Below, piece by piece: positions 1 to 5,154 of a DNA stretch of 7,223 bases; within the stretch, counting starts at the first letter, position 1, and every line of letters begins with the position of its first letter. The stretch comes from Candidatus Shapirobacteria bacterium UBA4062 (GTDB lineage: Bacteria; Patescibacteriota; Microgenomatia; UBA12405). Position numbers and translations under genes: made by a program. A model generated the notes under the pieces. It had not been told where the DNA came from. It ran no database searches and saw only the letters and a list, made by a program, of their open reading frames with translations. The stretch is from positions 7,094-14,316 of the forward strand of contig DFZG01000029.1 in the NCBI GenBank assembly GCA_002382075.1. The letters run 5' to 3'.

Positions 1-293
1 ATGTAGCGGGGTTGAAAGATGGCTTTGTCGCCGAGAAGTTTGGCGACAGGAGCAATGACGTCTTCGATTTGGTTACCATAAGGGCAAAAACTCATGACAT
101 AGAAATCAAGTTGGGGTTTTTCATTTTTTTCGGCAGCAAAGACGGGGACATTTTTGGAATCAGCTGATAATAAGCCAGAGGAATTGTTTAGCCAATAAGC
201 GCCGGCAAAAAATGAAGTGACTAAAAGAAGAAGACTGAAAAAAATAACAGCTTGGGTGGGGATTTTTAGGTATTTTGGAGTTTTTTTGATCAT
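1..293 (-). CDS. Membrane-anchored thioredoxin-fold (DsbA/GILT-like) protein, C-terminal part outside window
   Basis: The ATG at 293 opens a frame that stays open to base 1, so only the first 97 residues are visible. Residues 1-12 are basic, about 13-33 form one hydrophobic segment (uncleaved anchor or signal peptide), and a linker leads to a thioredoxin-like start: beta strand LDFYVMSF, then C70-P-Y-G73, then a helix. The motif FxMSxCPYG followed by xQ and an acidic residue is typical of extracytoplasmic DsbA/GILT-like proteins. The first active-site cysteine is present and the usual second one is glycine. The likely role is thiol-disulfide chemistry outside the membrane; substrates are unknown. 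It lies 18 bases after the ferredoxin gene, with no Shine-Dalgarno sequence between. A TATAAT box at 304-299 ends 5 bases before the ATG and could be a weak internal promoter. Family assignment is fairly sure, the exact role is not. Confidence 0.72.
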   Translation of the reverse strand, partial: MIKKTPKYLKIPTQAVIFFSLLLLVTSFFAGAYWLNNSSGLLSADSKNVPVFAAEKNEKPQLDFYVMSFCPYGNQIEDVIAPVAKLLGDKAIFQPRY

Positions 294-311
294 ATTTAAT
301 TATATTAACAA

Positions 312-512
312 TTATTCATCGACAATGGAAATGGCGCCTACAGGGCAACAATCGACGGCTGATTGAGTGGCCTGACCGATAGTTTCGGGCTGTTTTTTAA
401 CTTGAGCCTTGAAAGTAGTTTGGTTGAGTTCAAATGTGTCGGGATCAATTAAAGTACAGGTGTTACAGCCGATACAGGTATCCTGATTGACGACAACTTT
501 TTTTGTAGACAT
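312..512 (-). CDS. Single-cluster [4Fe-4S] ferredoxin
   Basis: This 66-residue protein carries C13-x2-C16-x2-C19 near the start and C56-P near the end, the four ligands of one [4Fe-4S] cluster. C55 is an additional adjacent cysteine. The spacing matches short one-cluster ferredoxins, in which the second cluster site has been replaced by a loop (about residues 20-50 here). It is a cytoplasmic one-electron carrier; its partner enzyme is not in the window. The ATG start at 512 gives a full-length protein with a normal short N-terminal strand. No Shine-Dalgarno sequence precedes it, but an extended -10 box lies 24 bases upstream, so it probably heads a unit with the thioredoxin-fold gene 18 bases downstream. 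Family call is firm; the partner is unknown. Confidence 0.9.
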   Translation of the reverse strand: MSTKKVVVNQDTCIGCNTCTLIDPDTFELNQTTFKAQVKKQPETIGQATQSAVDCCPVGAISIVDE

Positions 513-536
513 ATATAAAAAAATGACAACCAGAAA

Positions 537-545
537 ATTATAGCA
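537..545 (-). promoter_or_regulatory. Candidate extended -10 promoter for the ferredoxin unit
   Basis: The minus strand reads TGCTATAAT here, an exact TGnTATAAT extended -10 element, in the 36-base gap between the HEPN gene stop and the ferredoxin ATG. The predicted transcript would start near base 530, giving a leader of roughly 18 bases. No good -35 hexamer is visible 16-18 bases upstream, as is common for extended -10 promoters. The upstream part lies in the 3' end of the HEPN gene. Confidence 0.5.
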
Positions 546-548
546 GAT

Positions 549-1043
549 TTATGAACTGGTTTTGTGGTTGGCTTTTAAAAATTCGGATGATTTGATAATA
601 GCTTTAAAAATTAACTGAATTCTTTCTTCGGCTTCGGCACGGGTTAGATTTTTTAAATTATTTGGAAAGTAGTGTAGAATTTCATTTCGTCCATATTTCC
701 AGGCATCCCACAATAGTTCGGCCAGAGCTTCACCGTTTTGGTGGATATCGGCCAGTTTTTGAAAAATAGAATAGCGTTTGTAGCGAAGAGAGGGGTTGAG
801 GGTTTTACCAACCCGAAAACGGTCAGATTCGTAATTATATTGGTCTATAATGCCAATTTTAAGGAAAAAGTCTTTGAGGTAACCTTCGTAGGCTTTAGCG
901 GCGGGGGCAACTAAAAAAGAATAATCGGAAATGTGGTTTTGGTTTAGATTTTCCAAAATAGTTTGGATGTCCTTTACAAGGGCAACTTGTGGGGGGGAGA
1001 TATTTTGTTTGACGGAATTGAAGACGGGATCGTTTTGGGTCAT
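549..1043 (-). CDS. HEPN-domain protein, possibly RnlA/RNase LS toxin-like
   Basis: This 164-residue, mostly helical protein has the HEPN ribonuclease signature R-x4-H as R119-N120-E-I-L-H124, in the common RNxxxH form. Upstream, residues 45-60 (VAPAAKAYEGYLKDFF) and a basic segment near 75-90 resemble the helical C-terminal domain of RnlA, the toxin of the RnlA-RnlB system. The last 30 residues form a helix rich in charged residues. HEPN proteins with this motif usually cleave RNA as dimers. The RnlA N-terminal domains are missing, so this is a stand-alone HEPN domain. Its ATG overlaps the stop of the preceding membrane-protein gene by ATGA, indicating translational coupling. No nucleotidyltransferase (MNT) or RnlB-like antitoxin is present next to it. 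The HEPN call rests on the motif and helical pattern; the RnlA link is tentative, and an RNA-processing role is possible. Confidence 0.65.
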   Translation of the reverse strand: MTQNDPVFNSVKQNISPPQVALVKDIQTILENLNQNHISDYSFLVAPAAKAYEGYLKDFFLKIGIIDQYNYESDRFRVGKTLNPSLRYKRYSIFQKLADIHQNGEALAELLWDAWKYGRNEILHYFPNNLKNLTRAEAEERIQLIFKAIIKSSEFLKANHKTSS

Positions 1044-1600
1044 CTCTGGTTAATTAAAAGCAAAACGAAGGCGAGTGTCAAGATGATAAAGACAGTTAAG
1101 TAGTGGGGTAAATATTTTAGACTTAATTGATGGGGTTCCCGGGCAAAAAGCCATTTTTGAAGATGTTTAGGTTGATGACGGTAGTCATAAATTTGGTCGA
1201 CAAGCAGGTGAATATTTATGGCTAAAAGAAAAGATTTAGCGAAAACGCTGCTGCTACTGGTGAAGACAAATATGGAAATGAGAGCGAGGATAATTTGGAA
1301 AAAATAATGATGAAAAATTAGGCTGGTGTGGGTTTTGTGAGTGGATTCTAAAAGTTTAATCAGAGAATTAAAATCGCGATTTTTGAAGGCAAATTGGGCC
1401 AAACGGGACTCTTCTAAATTTGGTTTTAGGTAAAACCAATAGATTAAATGATCAAGATCGAGGATAAAGGCGCCCCAGACAAGACCGGAAAAAAGATAAA
1501 TAAATTGAAAAACTGAAACTTGGCGGATTATCCAAACTGCAGAAATAATAATAAAAATGATGAATACCGGTAAAAGATGTTGCCTTAGTTCTTGCTTCAC
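1040..1600 (-). CDS. Multi-pass membrane protein with DLDH and clustered histidines (YdjM/DUF457-like)
   Basis: This 186-residue protein has about five hydrophobic segments: roughly 10-26, 31-47, 98-113, 118-134 and 167-184. Polar motifs sit at their edges: D48-L-D50-H51, H88-x2-H91-x5-H97-H98, and H131-x3-D135. This pattern of Asp and His at membrane edges resembles YdjM/DUF457-type integral membrane proteins annotated as metal-dependent hydrolases, whose activity is largely unproven. The GTG at 1600 is the only common start codon after the in-frame stop at 1628-1630, which is the stop of the permease gene. The gap to the permease is 27 bases. Its TGA stop overlaps the ATG of the HEPN gene. 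Operon position suggests co-expression with the exporter and HEPN genes. The membrane topology is clear; the enzymatic role is inferred by analogy only. Confidence 0.6.
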   Translation of the reverse strand: MKQELRQHLLPVFIIFIIISAVWIIRQVSVFQFIYLFSGLVWGAFILDLDHLIYWFYLKPNLEESRLAQFAFKNRDFNSLIKLLESTHKTHTSLIFHHYFFQIILALISIFVFTSSSSVFAKSFLLAINIHLLVDQIYDYRHQPKHLQKWLFAREPHQLSLKYLPHYLTVFIILTLAFVLLLINQR

Positions 1601-1627
1601 TAAATAATAATAGCAAATTGGGAAAAT

Positions 1628-2851
1628 TTACTCGTAGCGAAGGGCTTCGATGGGAGAGAGTTTACTGGCTTTTCGGGCGGGGGCGACACCAAAGACTATG
1701 CCGACAATAGCGGAAACACCAAAAGCAAGAATGACTGATTGTAGGGTGACATTGGTGGGAAAAAAGTTATTAATGGCAAGACTGCCAAGAGTACCCAAAA
1801 GGATACCAATAATGCCGCCGATACCGGATAAAATGGTGGCTTCAATAAGGAATTGAACTAAAATCGCTCGGGGGTAGGCACCAATGGCTTTTCTTAAACC
1901 AATTTCGCGGGTTCTTTCTGAGACAGTGACCAACATGATATTCATGATACCAATACCACCAACAATTAGGGAAATAGCGGCGATGCCAGTGAGAGCAACA
2001 GTTAAAACACTAATAATGTTGTTGATGGAAGATAAAAGCTGGGAAGAGTCAAAAACAGTAAAAGTGTCTTTTTCGTAGCGGTCCAAAAGTACTTCTTCTA
2101 TTTCTAGTTTTCGTTGGGGGACTTCGTCCTTGGAGGGAGTTTTGATTTGGATACTATTGATGTCTTCGTTGCCGGAAAGAGAATGAACAATGTCCAATGG
2201 TACATAAATATAATCGTCAACTGGCTGACCGCCAAAAGAACTTCCTTGTTGATTTGCAATACCAATTACTTTGAGAGTTTTGCCTTTGATTATAATTTTT
2301 CGACCAAGCGGGTTAACATTGCCAAAAAGATCGGTGGCGACATTTGAGCCTAGAATTGCCACTTTGCTGCCCTTGGCGCTTTCCTCAGCGGAAAACCAAC
2401 GGCCATTTTTTGGATCAGGGGTAGCATTGCCTTCTTGGCCATAATCGTCGGTGGTGCCAATAATACTGATGGATCTTAGGGTTTTGTTTAGAGCTTTGAC
2501 TTCGGCGGATGTTTGACTAAGGGGAATAATAGTGTCGGAACGGAAATTACGGGAAAGATTAGAAATGTCTTTTTTGTCAAAAGAAAGAGACAAGAATTGT
2601 TCAGCACCCTGATTGAATCTCCCACCCTCACTAAAAATCATGCCTGGGGAAACAAAGATAGTGTTGGCGCCCAGAGTTTCGAATTGATCGGAGACATAAC
2701 TTTTGAGACCGTTACCAATGGAGGTGAGTAAAATTACGGAGCTAACACCGATAATGATACCCAGAGAAGTTAATAGTGTTCGGCCTTTGTTTTTTAGAAT
2801 AGAGCGGAAAGATGAATTGAGAAGATCGGAAAGTGATGGTTTGATTTTCAT
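1628..2851 (-). CDS. MacB/YknZ-type ABC transporter permease (MacB_PCD + FtsX domains)
   Basis: Starting from the ATG at 2851 the protein has 407 residues, usual for MacB-like permeases lacking a fused ATPase. The first membrane helix is about 27-45, preceded by the typical basic stretch with NKGRTLLTSLGIIIG. A large extracytoplasmic domain (about 46-278) contains GANTIFVSPG. Three more helices lie near 279-305, 327-358 and 372-391. The cytoplasmic motif SERTREIGLRKAIGA (311-325) and the C-terminal end SKLSPIEALRYE are hallmarks of the family. It is the membrane part of the export complex with the two genes just upstream. A GTG at 2878 would add nine residues and overlap the ATPase gene; the ATG, separated from the ATPase stop by one base, fits the family start better. 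The product is sure; the substrate is not known. Confidence 0.93.
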   Translation of the reverse strand: MKIKPSLSDLLNSSFRSILKNKGRTLLTSLGIIIGVSSVILLTSIGNGLKSYVSDQFETLGANTIFVSPGMIFSEGGRFNQGAEQFLSLSFDKKDISNLSRNFRSDTIIPLSQTSAEVKALNKTLRSISIIGTTDDYGQEGNATPDPKNGRWFSAEESAKGSKVAILGSNVATDLFGNVNPLGRKIIIKGKTLKVIGIANQQGSSFGGQPVDDYIYVPLDIVHSLSGNEDINSIQIKTPSKDEVPQRKLEIEEVLLDRYEKDTFTVFDSSQLLSSINNIISVLTVALTGIAAISLIVGGIGIMNIMLVTVSERTREIGLRKAIGAYPRAILVQFLIEATILSGIGGIIGILLGTLGSLAINNFFPTNVTLQSVILAFGVSAIVGIVFGVAPARKASKLSPIEALRYE

Positions 2852-2852
2852 A

Positions 2853-3566
2853 TTATTGGGAATAAATTTTACCGTCACGGATAACTATCTTGCGCTTGGC
2901 TTGATTGGCTAGCTCCATATCGTGAGTAACTAAGACGATGGTTCGGCCTTCTTTTTCGTGAAGATAGTGAAAAAATTTCATAACTTCTTTGCCGGAGCGG
3001 GAATCAAGGTTGCCGGTGGGTTCGTCGGCGAGAATGATTTTGGGATTATTAATTAGGGCACGGGCGATGGCGACGCGTTGTTGTTGGCCGCCGGAAAGCT
3101 GGGCTGGGGTGTTTTTTAGTTTATCTAAAAGACCGACTTTGGTAAGCATATCTATCCCCTTTTGTTTATGGAGTGTTTTGTCGATATCGGAGTAAAGTAA
3201 GGGTAGAAGAACATTTTCTAAGGCGGAAGTTTTAGGAAGAAGATTAAATTGTTGAAAAACAAAACCAAGAGTGACGTTGCGGATTTGAGCCAGTTCGTGC
3301 TCTTTGAGACGGGAGATGTCCCGATCTTCAAGAATTACTTGGCCTGAGGTGGGAAGATCTAGAAGGCCAATAATGTGCATTAGAGTTGATTTACCCGAAC
3401 CGGAAGGTCCGGTAATAGAAACAAACTCCCCTTCTTTTATTTGAACATCAACATCATCAAGGGCGTTGAAAGAAGTATTGCCGGAAACATAGGTTTTAAC
3501 TATGTTTTTTAGATTAAGAACTACCCGAGGTGATTTATTGTTTGATGAGGATTTTTTCATTTTCAC
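2853..3566 (-). CDS. ABC transporter ATPase, MacB/LolD/YknY type
   Basis: This 237-residue nucleotide-binding protein has every ABC motif intact: Walker [10 protein letters not shown] (53-61), Q-loop Q105 in [11 protein letters not shown], signature LSGGQQQR (157-164), Walker B IILADEP with D181-E182, the D-loop GNLD, and switch histidine H215. FQQFNLLP and DEPTGNLDS are typical of the subfamily that powers MacB/FtsX-type permeases by mechanotransmission. The GTG at 3566 has a short AGG five bases upstream; an ATG two codons in (3560) is an equally reasonable start. The 5' end overlaps the adaptor gene by 32 bases and the stop is one base before the permease ATG, so the three genes should be translated together. 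Function is sure; substrate is unknown. Confidence 0.95.
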   Translation of the reverse strand: MKMKKSSSNNKSPRVVLNLKNIVKTYVSGNTSFNALDDVDVQIKEGEFVSITGPSGSGKSTLMHIIGLLDLPTSGQVILEDRDISRLKEHELAQIRNVTLGFVFQQFNLLPKTSALENVLLPLLYSDIDKTLHKQKGIDMLTKVGLLDKLKNTPAQLSGGQQQRVAIARALINNPKIILADEPTGNLDSRSGKEVMKFFHYLHEKEGRTIVLVTHDMELANQAKRKIVIRDGKIYSQ

Positions 3567-4593
3567 TTATACCTGAGATAATTTGAATATTGTTGTCGGT
3601 TTCGATGCCAGTGGTGATATTTTTTATTTCAACTTGGTCCTGTGAATTAAGTGTATAGACATAATATTTACCATCAGAATCCTGATTGACGGCTTCAATG
3701 GGTAAAACTATGGCTTTGGGGGCTTGAGAAATTAAGATTGCAGCGTCACCGTTCATGCCGAGGCGATATTTTAAATCTTGATTGTCGATGTCCAGTTTAA
3801 AACGGACCTCGTAGACAGTTGAGGCTTGACCAACAACTGGAGAAAAGCTGATATAGCTGATTTCTGATTCAAAAGTATTGTCGGGGAAAGTATCGATGGT
3901 GATTTGGGTTTTTTGACCAAGATAGATACGACTGACATCTTCTTCGTCGATTTCGGATTTAAAATAAATCGAATTGGGATCAATTATTAAAAAGGAAGCT
4001 GAAGCGGGAGTGATGTTGATGCCAGCGTTGGGCTGGTCGACACCAACAACGATGCCATTGATAGGTGACCAGATAGTGGCATATTTGACAGCTAAATCGG
4101 CCAGTTCGTAGGCAATAACTGAATTATTGAGTCCGTTTTGGGAACGATTAAGGATTCTTTGCATTTCGTCGGTGAGGGTGAAGTTTTCTTTTTCGGTTTT
4201 ATAAGTGTCTTGGACATCTTGAAAAGTATCTAACTGGCTTTTGTAGTCGTTAAACTGTTTTTCGAGTGATTTTCTGAGTTCGATTTTATCGAGCGATGCT
4301 AGGGATTGCCATTTGTGGACTGAGTCGCCGACTTTGACGCCAACCCAGGCTAATCGGCCGGAGGTTTGGAAACGAACATCGGCTTTGGAAACGGCATCAA
4401 TTTTGCCGGCTAAAGTGATGGTTTCGTCAAGATCCATAACTTTTGGAGAAACAACTTCGTCTTTTTCGGGCTCAAATTTAGGAATGTCCTGACCATTGGC
4501 GTTTTTTTGGGATCGATAAAAAAAGAAACCAAAAAGGATGACTAGGATGGCAATAATAATTAGTGTTTTTTTATTTTTGAGAGTTTTTAGCAT
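3535..4593 (-). CDS. Membrane-fusion/adaptor protein, MacA/YknX (HlyD-like) family
   Basis: This 352-residue protein has one N-terminal membrane anchor (about 9-26). A lipoyl-like half follows near 60-100 (QTSGRLAWVGVKVGDSV), then a coiled-coil hairpin at about 103-170. The second lipoyl half (about 172-190, ATIWSPINGIVVGV) leads to a beta-barrel near 208-290 and a membrane-proximal domain to the end (AIVLPIEAV onward). This is the RND/MacA adaptor layout. In MacAB the adaptor links the permease to an outer-membrane channel; in monoderm YknX it acts with the permease alone. No outer-membrane factor is seen here. ATG at 4593 lies 11 bases after the stop of the 104-residue gene and no Shine-Dalgarno sequence is apparent. 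The adaptor hairpin is short, as expected for a system not spanning two membranes. Confidence 0.88.
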   Translation of the reverse strand: MLKTLKNKKTLIIIAILVILFGFFFYRSQKNANGQDIPKFEPEKDEVVSPKVMDLDETITLAGKIDAVSKADVRFQTSGRLAWVGVKVGDSVHKWQSLASLDKIELRKSLEKQFNDYKSQLDTFQDVQDTYKTEKENFTLTDEMQRILNRSQNGLNNSVIAYELADLAVKYATIWSPINGIVVGVDQPNAGINITPASASFLIIDPNSIYFKSEIDEEDVSRIYLGQKTQITIDTFPDNTFESEISYISFSPVVGQASTVYEVRFKLDIDNQDLKYRLGMNGDAAILISQAPKAIVLPIEAVNQDSDGKYYVYTLNSQDQVEIKNITTGIETDNNIQIISGISENEKILIKQ

Positions 4594-4596
4594 AGC

Positions 4597-4609
4597 GGTA
4601 AATTTTACC
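4597..4609. repeat. Short perfect palindrome GGTAAA-N-TTTACC ahead of the adaptor gene
   Basis: Two six-base arms flank a single central base, bridging the stop codon of the 104-residue gene and the 11-base gap before the adaptor ATG. On the minus strand it includes TAAAAT, eight bases before the ATG. It could be a regulator site or a weak internal -10 box, or it could be chance, given the AT-rich context and the constraint from the stop codon. Confidence 0.3.
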
Positions 4610-4919
4610 CTTTTTTGGCGGCTTCTTCAAGCTTTATTTGTTTTAATTTCCACATAAAGAGTTTGTAGGGAGTTTTGATGGTGCCGGGTAGCTGGTCTTT
4701 GACAAAAAGTCGGGCTTTTTCCAAAATGGGACGGGGGGTATTTTTGGCCAAACGGAGATAAAGAGAACGATTTTCCCAATCACCCAATTCTTTGGCCAAA
4801 TCAAGGCCGTAGGATTGAAATTCGTTTTTGACATATTTTTGACGAGCTGATATGGTGTCCTGATATTTATCGAGAAGGGATAATATAGATGAAGCCGGTT
4901 TTTTTCTGTCTGTGGTCAC
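4605..4919 (-). CDS. Uncharacterised small basic helical protein, first gene of exporter operon
   Basis: This gene is not assigned to a named family. The 104-residue product is soluble, basic and predicted mostly helical. Notable segments are an N-terminal charged helix (about 12-45), the aromatic/basic LYLRLAKNTPRPILEKARLFVKD (53-75), and the C-terminal KLFMWKLKQIK (86-96). It looks like short hypothetical proteins widespread in CPR genomes with a similar LAK-x2-PR and LFMWKLK pattern, which is recalled rather than checked. The GTG at 4919 is the only usable start: an in-frame TAG lies two codons upstream (4923-4925) and no Met codon occurs before the C-terminal region. A TATAAT box ends six bases before the GTG, suggesting a leaderless mRNA. 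It is 11 bases from the adaptor gene, so it probably shares the exporter transcript. Confidence 0.7.
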   Translation of the reverse strand: MTTDRKKPASSILSLLDKYQDTISARQKYVKNEFQSYGLDLAKELGDWENRSLYLRLAKNTPRPILEKARLFVKDQLPGTIKTPYKLFMWKLKQIKLEEAAKKG

Positions 4920-4925
4920 AGACTA

Positions 4926-4931
4926 ATTATA
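4926..4931 (-). promoter_or_regulatory. TATAAT -10 box for a probable leaderless operon transcript
   Basis: A consensus TATAAT on the minus strand is followed by TAGTCT and then the GTG start codon at 4919. Transcription normally begins about seven bases after the -10 box, which would place the first base on the G of GTG. No strong -35 hexamer is visible. The site sits between the tRNA remnant and the first gene of the six-gene operon, where a promoter is needed. Confidence 0.55.
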
Positions 4932-4956
4932 AAGGAAAAGTGTTTACTATTGTTCG

Positions 4957-4991
4957 TGGACCATAGCGGACTTGAACCGCTCTCTTAGCAA
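4957..4991 (-). pseudogene. 3' fragment of a tRNA (T-arm, acceptor 3' strand, discriminator)
   Basis: On the minus strand, 4981-4965 forms a perfect T-arm (AGCGG, loop TTCAAGT, CCGCT). It is followed by a seven-base acceptor 3' strand ATGGTCC (4964-4958) and discriminator A (4957), with no encoded CCA. The matching 5' acceptor strand GGACCAT is absent from the sequence back to tRNA-Ala. The bases TTGCTAA (4991-4985) look like an anticodon loop, as in tRNA-Ser(GCT), but only three bases separate them from the T-stem, too few for the 3' anticodon stem and variable loop. The sequence changes into the 40-base palindrome at 4992. It is best read as a tRNA remnant, perhaps left by integration or deletion. 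The parental isotype cannot be fixed: A73 argues against a plain tRNA-Ser. Confidence 0.5.
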
Positions 4992-5031
4992 CCCGCCTGC
5001 AGTCGCTAAAGCGACAGCTTTTGCGGGCAGG
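4992..5031. repeat. 40-base palindromic element with interleaved arms
   Basis: On the plus strand the element holds a central hairpin GTCGC (5002-5006), loop TAAA, GCGAC (5011-5015). Outside it are CCCGC (4992-4996) with GCGGG (5023-5027), and CCTGC (4996-5000) with GCAGG (5027-5031). The two outer pairs are interleaved, so they can form alternative stems or a pseudoknot but not a single nested hairpin. The GC-rich composition stands out from the AT-rich intergenic DNA. There is no T-run after it on either strand, so it is not an intrinsic terminator. It resembles REP/MITE-like interspersed palindromes, but one copy in the window cannot prove that. Confidence 0.5.
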
Positions 5032-5044
5032 TGCGAATAATTTG

Positions 5045-5115
5045 TGGACTCGGGGGGAATTGAACCCCCAATGCGTCAATGCGAATGACGTGTTATACCG
5101 TTTAACTACGAGCCC
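5045..5115 (-). tRNA. tRNA-Ala (anticodon CGC)
   Basis: The minus strand folds into a complete 71-base cloverleaf. The acceptor GGGCTCG pairs with CGAGTCC and contains the G3-U70 wobble, the main alanine identity element. The D-arm is GTTA/TAAC around AACGGTA (with GG), and the anticodon arm is CGTCA/TGACG around TTCGCAT, giving anticodon CGC at 5083-5081. A four-base variable loop precedes the T-arm GGGGG/CCCCC around TTCAATT. The discriminator is A and CCA is not encoded, so a CCA-adding enzyme must complete it. It reads GCG codons. It lies 20 bases downstream of the pth stop, and a promoter-like pair precedes it. Confidence 0.93.
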
Positions 5116-5125
5116 TTGATAGAAA

Positions 5126-5154
5126 ATTCTAAACTCTAAAGCCCAGAGTTTAAA
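5126..5154 (-). promoter_or_regulatory. Candidate promoter for tRNA-Ala
   Basis: The minus strand shows TTTAAA (5154-5149, four of six matches to TTGACA), a 17-base spacer and TAGAAT (5131-5126, five of six matches to TATAAT). The predicted start near 5119 is four bases before the mature tRNA 5' end. It overlaps the last codons of pth, giving the tRNA a possible transcript of its own. Confidence 0.4.
5130..5152 (-). terminator. Hairpin spanning the pth stop codon, possible weak terminator
   Basis: TAAACTCT (5130-5137) and AGAGTTTA (5145-5152) form a perfect eight-base-pair stem with a seven-base loop. The hairpin includes the pth TAG stop and its last few codons. Downstream on the minus strand there is only a short, interrupted T-rich stretch (GAATTTTC), and the stem is AT-rich, so termination would be weak. 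It also overlaps the proposed tRNA promoter, so it may be a by-product of that sequence. Confidence 0.3.

Noticed and set aside
1040..1042. Alternative genetic code with TGA read as glycine
   Set aside because: TGA ends the membrane-protein gene exactly at the ATGA junction, and no gene in the window needs an in-frame TGA.
1601..1613. TGCTATTAT as a promoter for the membrane protein
   Set aside because: It ends only three bases before the GTG, so transcription would begin inside the gene with no other start codon available.
1650..3195. Six open frames of 64-77 codons on the plus strand (within 1650-2912 and 2989-3195)
   Set aside because: They lie opposite the permease and ATPase genes, have no recognisable domain or promoter, and are shadows of the strong minus-strand coding sequences.
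4895..4991. Circularly permuted tRNA, with the 5' half downstream of the 3' half
   Set aside because: The only near match to GGACCAT downstream on the minus strand (TGACCAC near 4918-4912) has two mismatches and lies at the start of a coding gene.
4992..5031. Intrinsic terminator or CRISPR repeat
   Set aside because: No T-run follows on either strand, and there is only one copy with no spacer arrangement.
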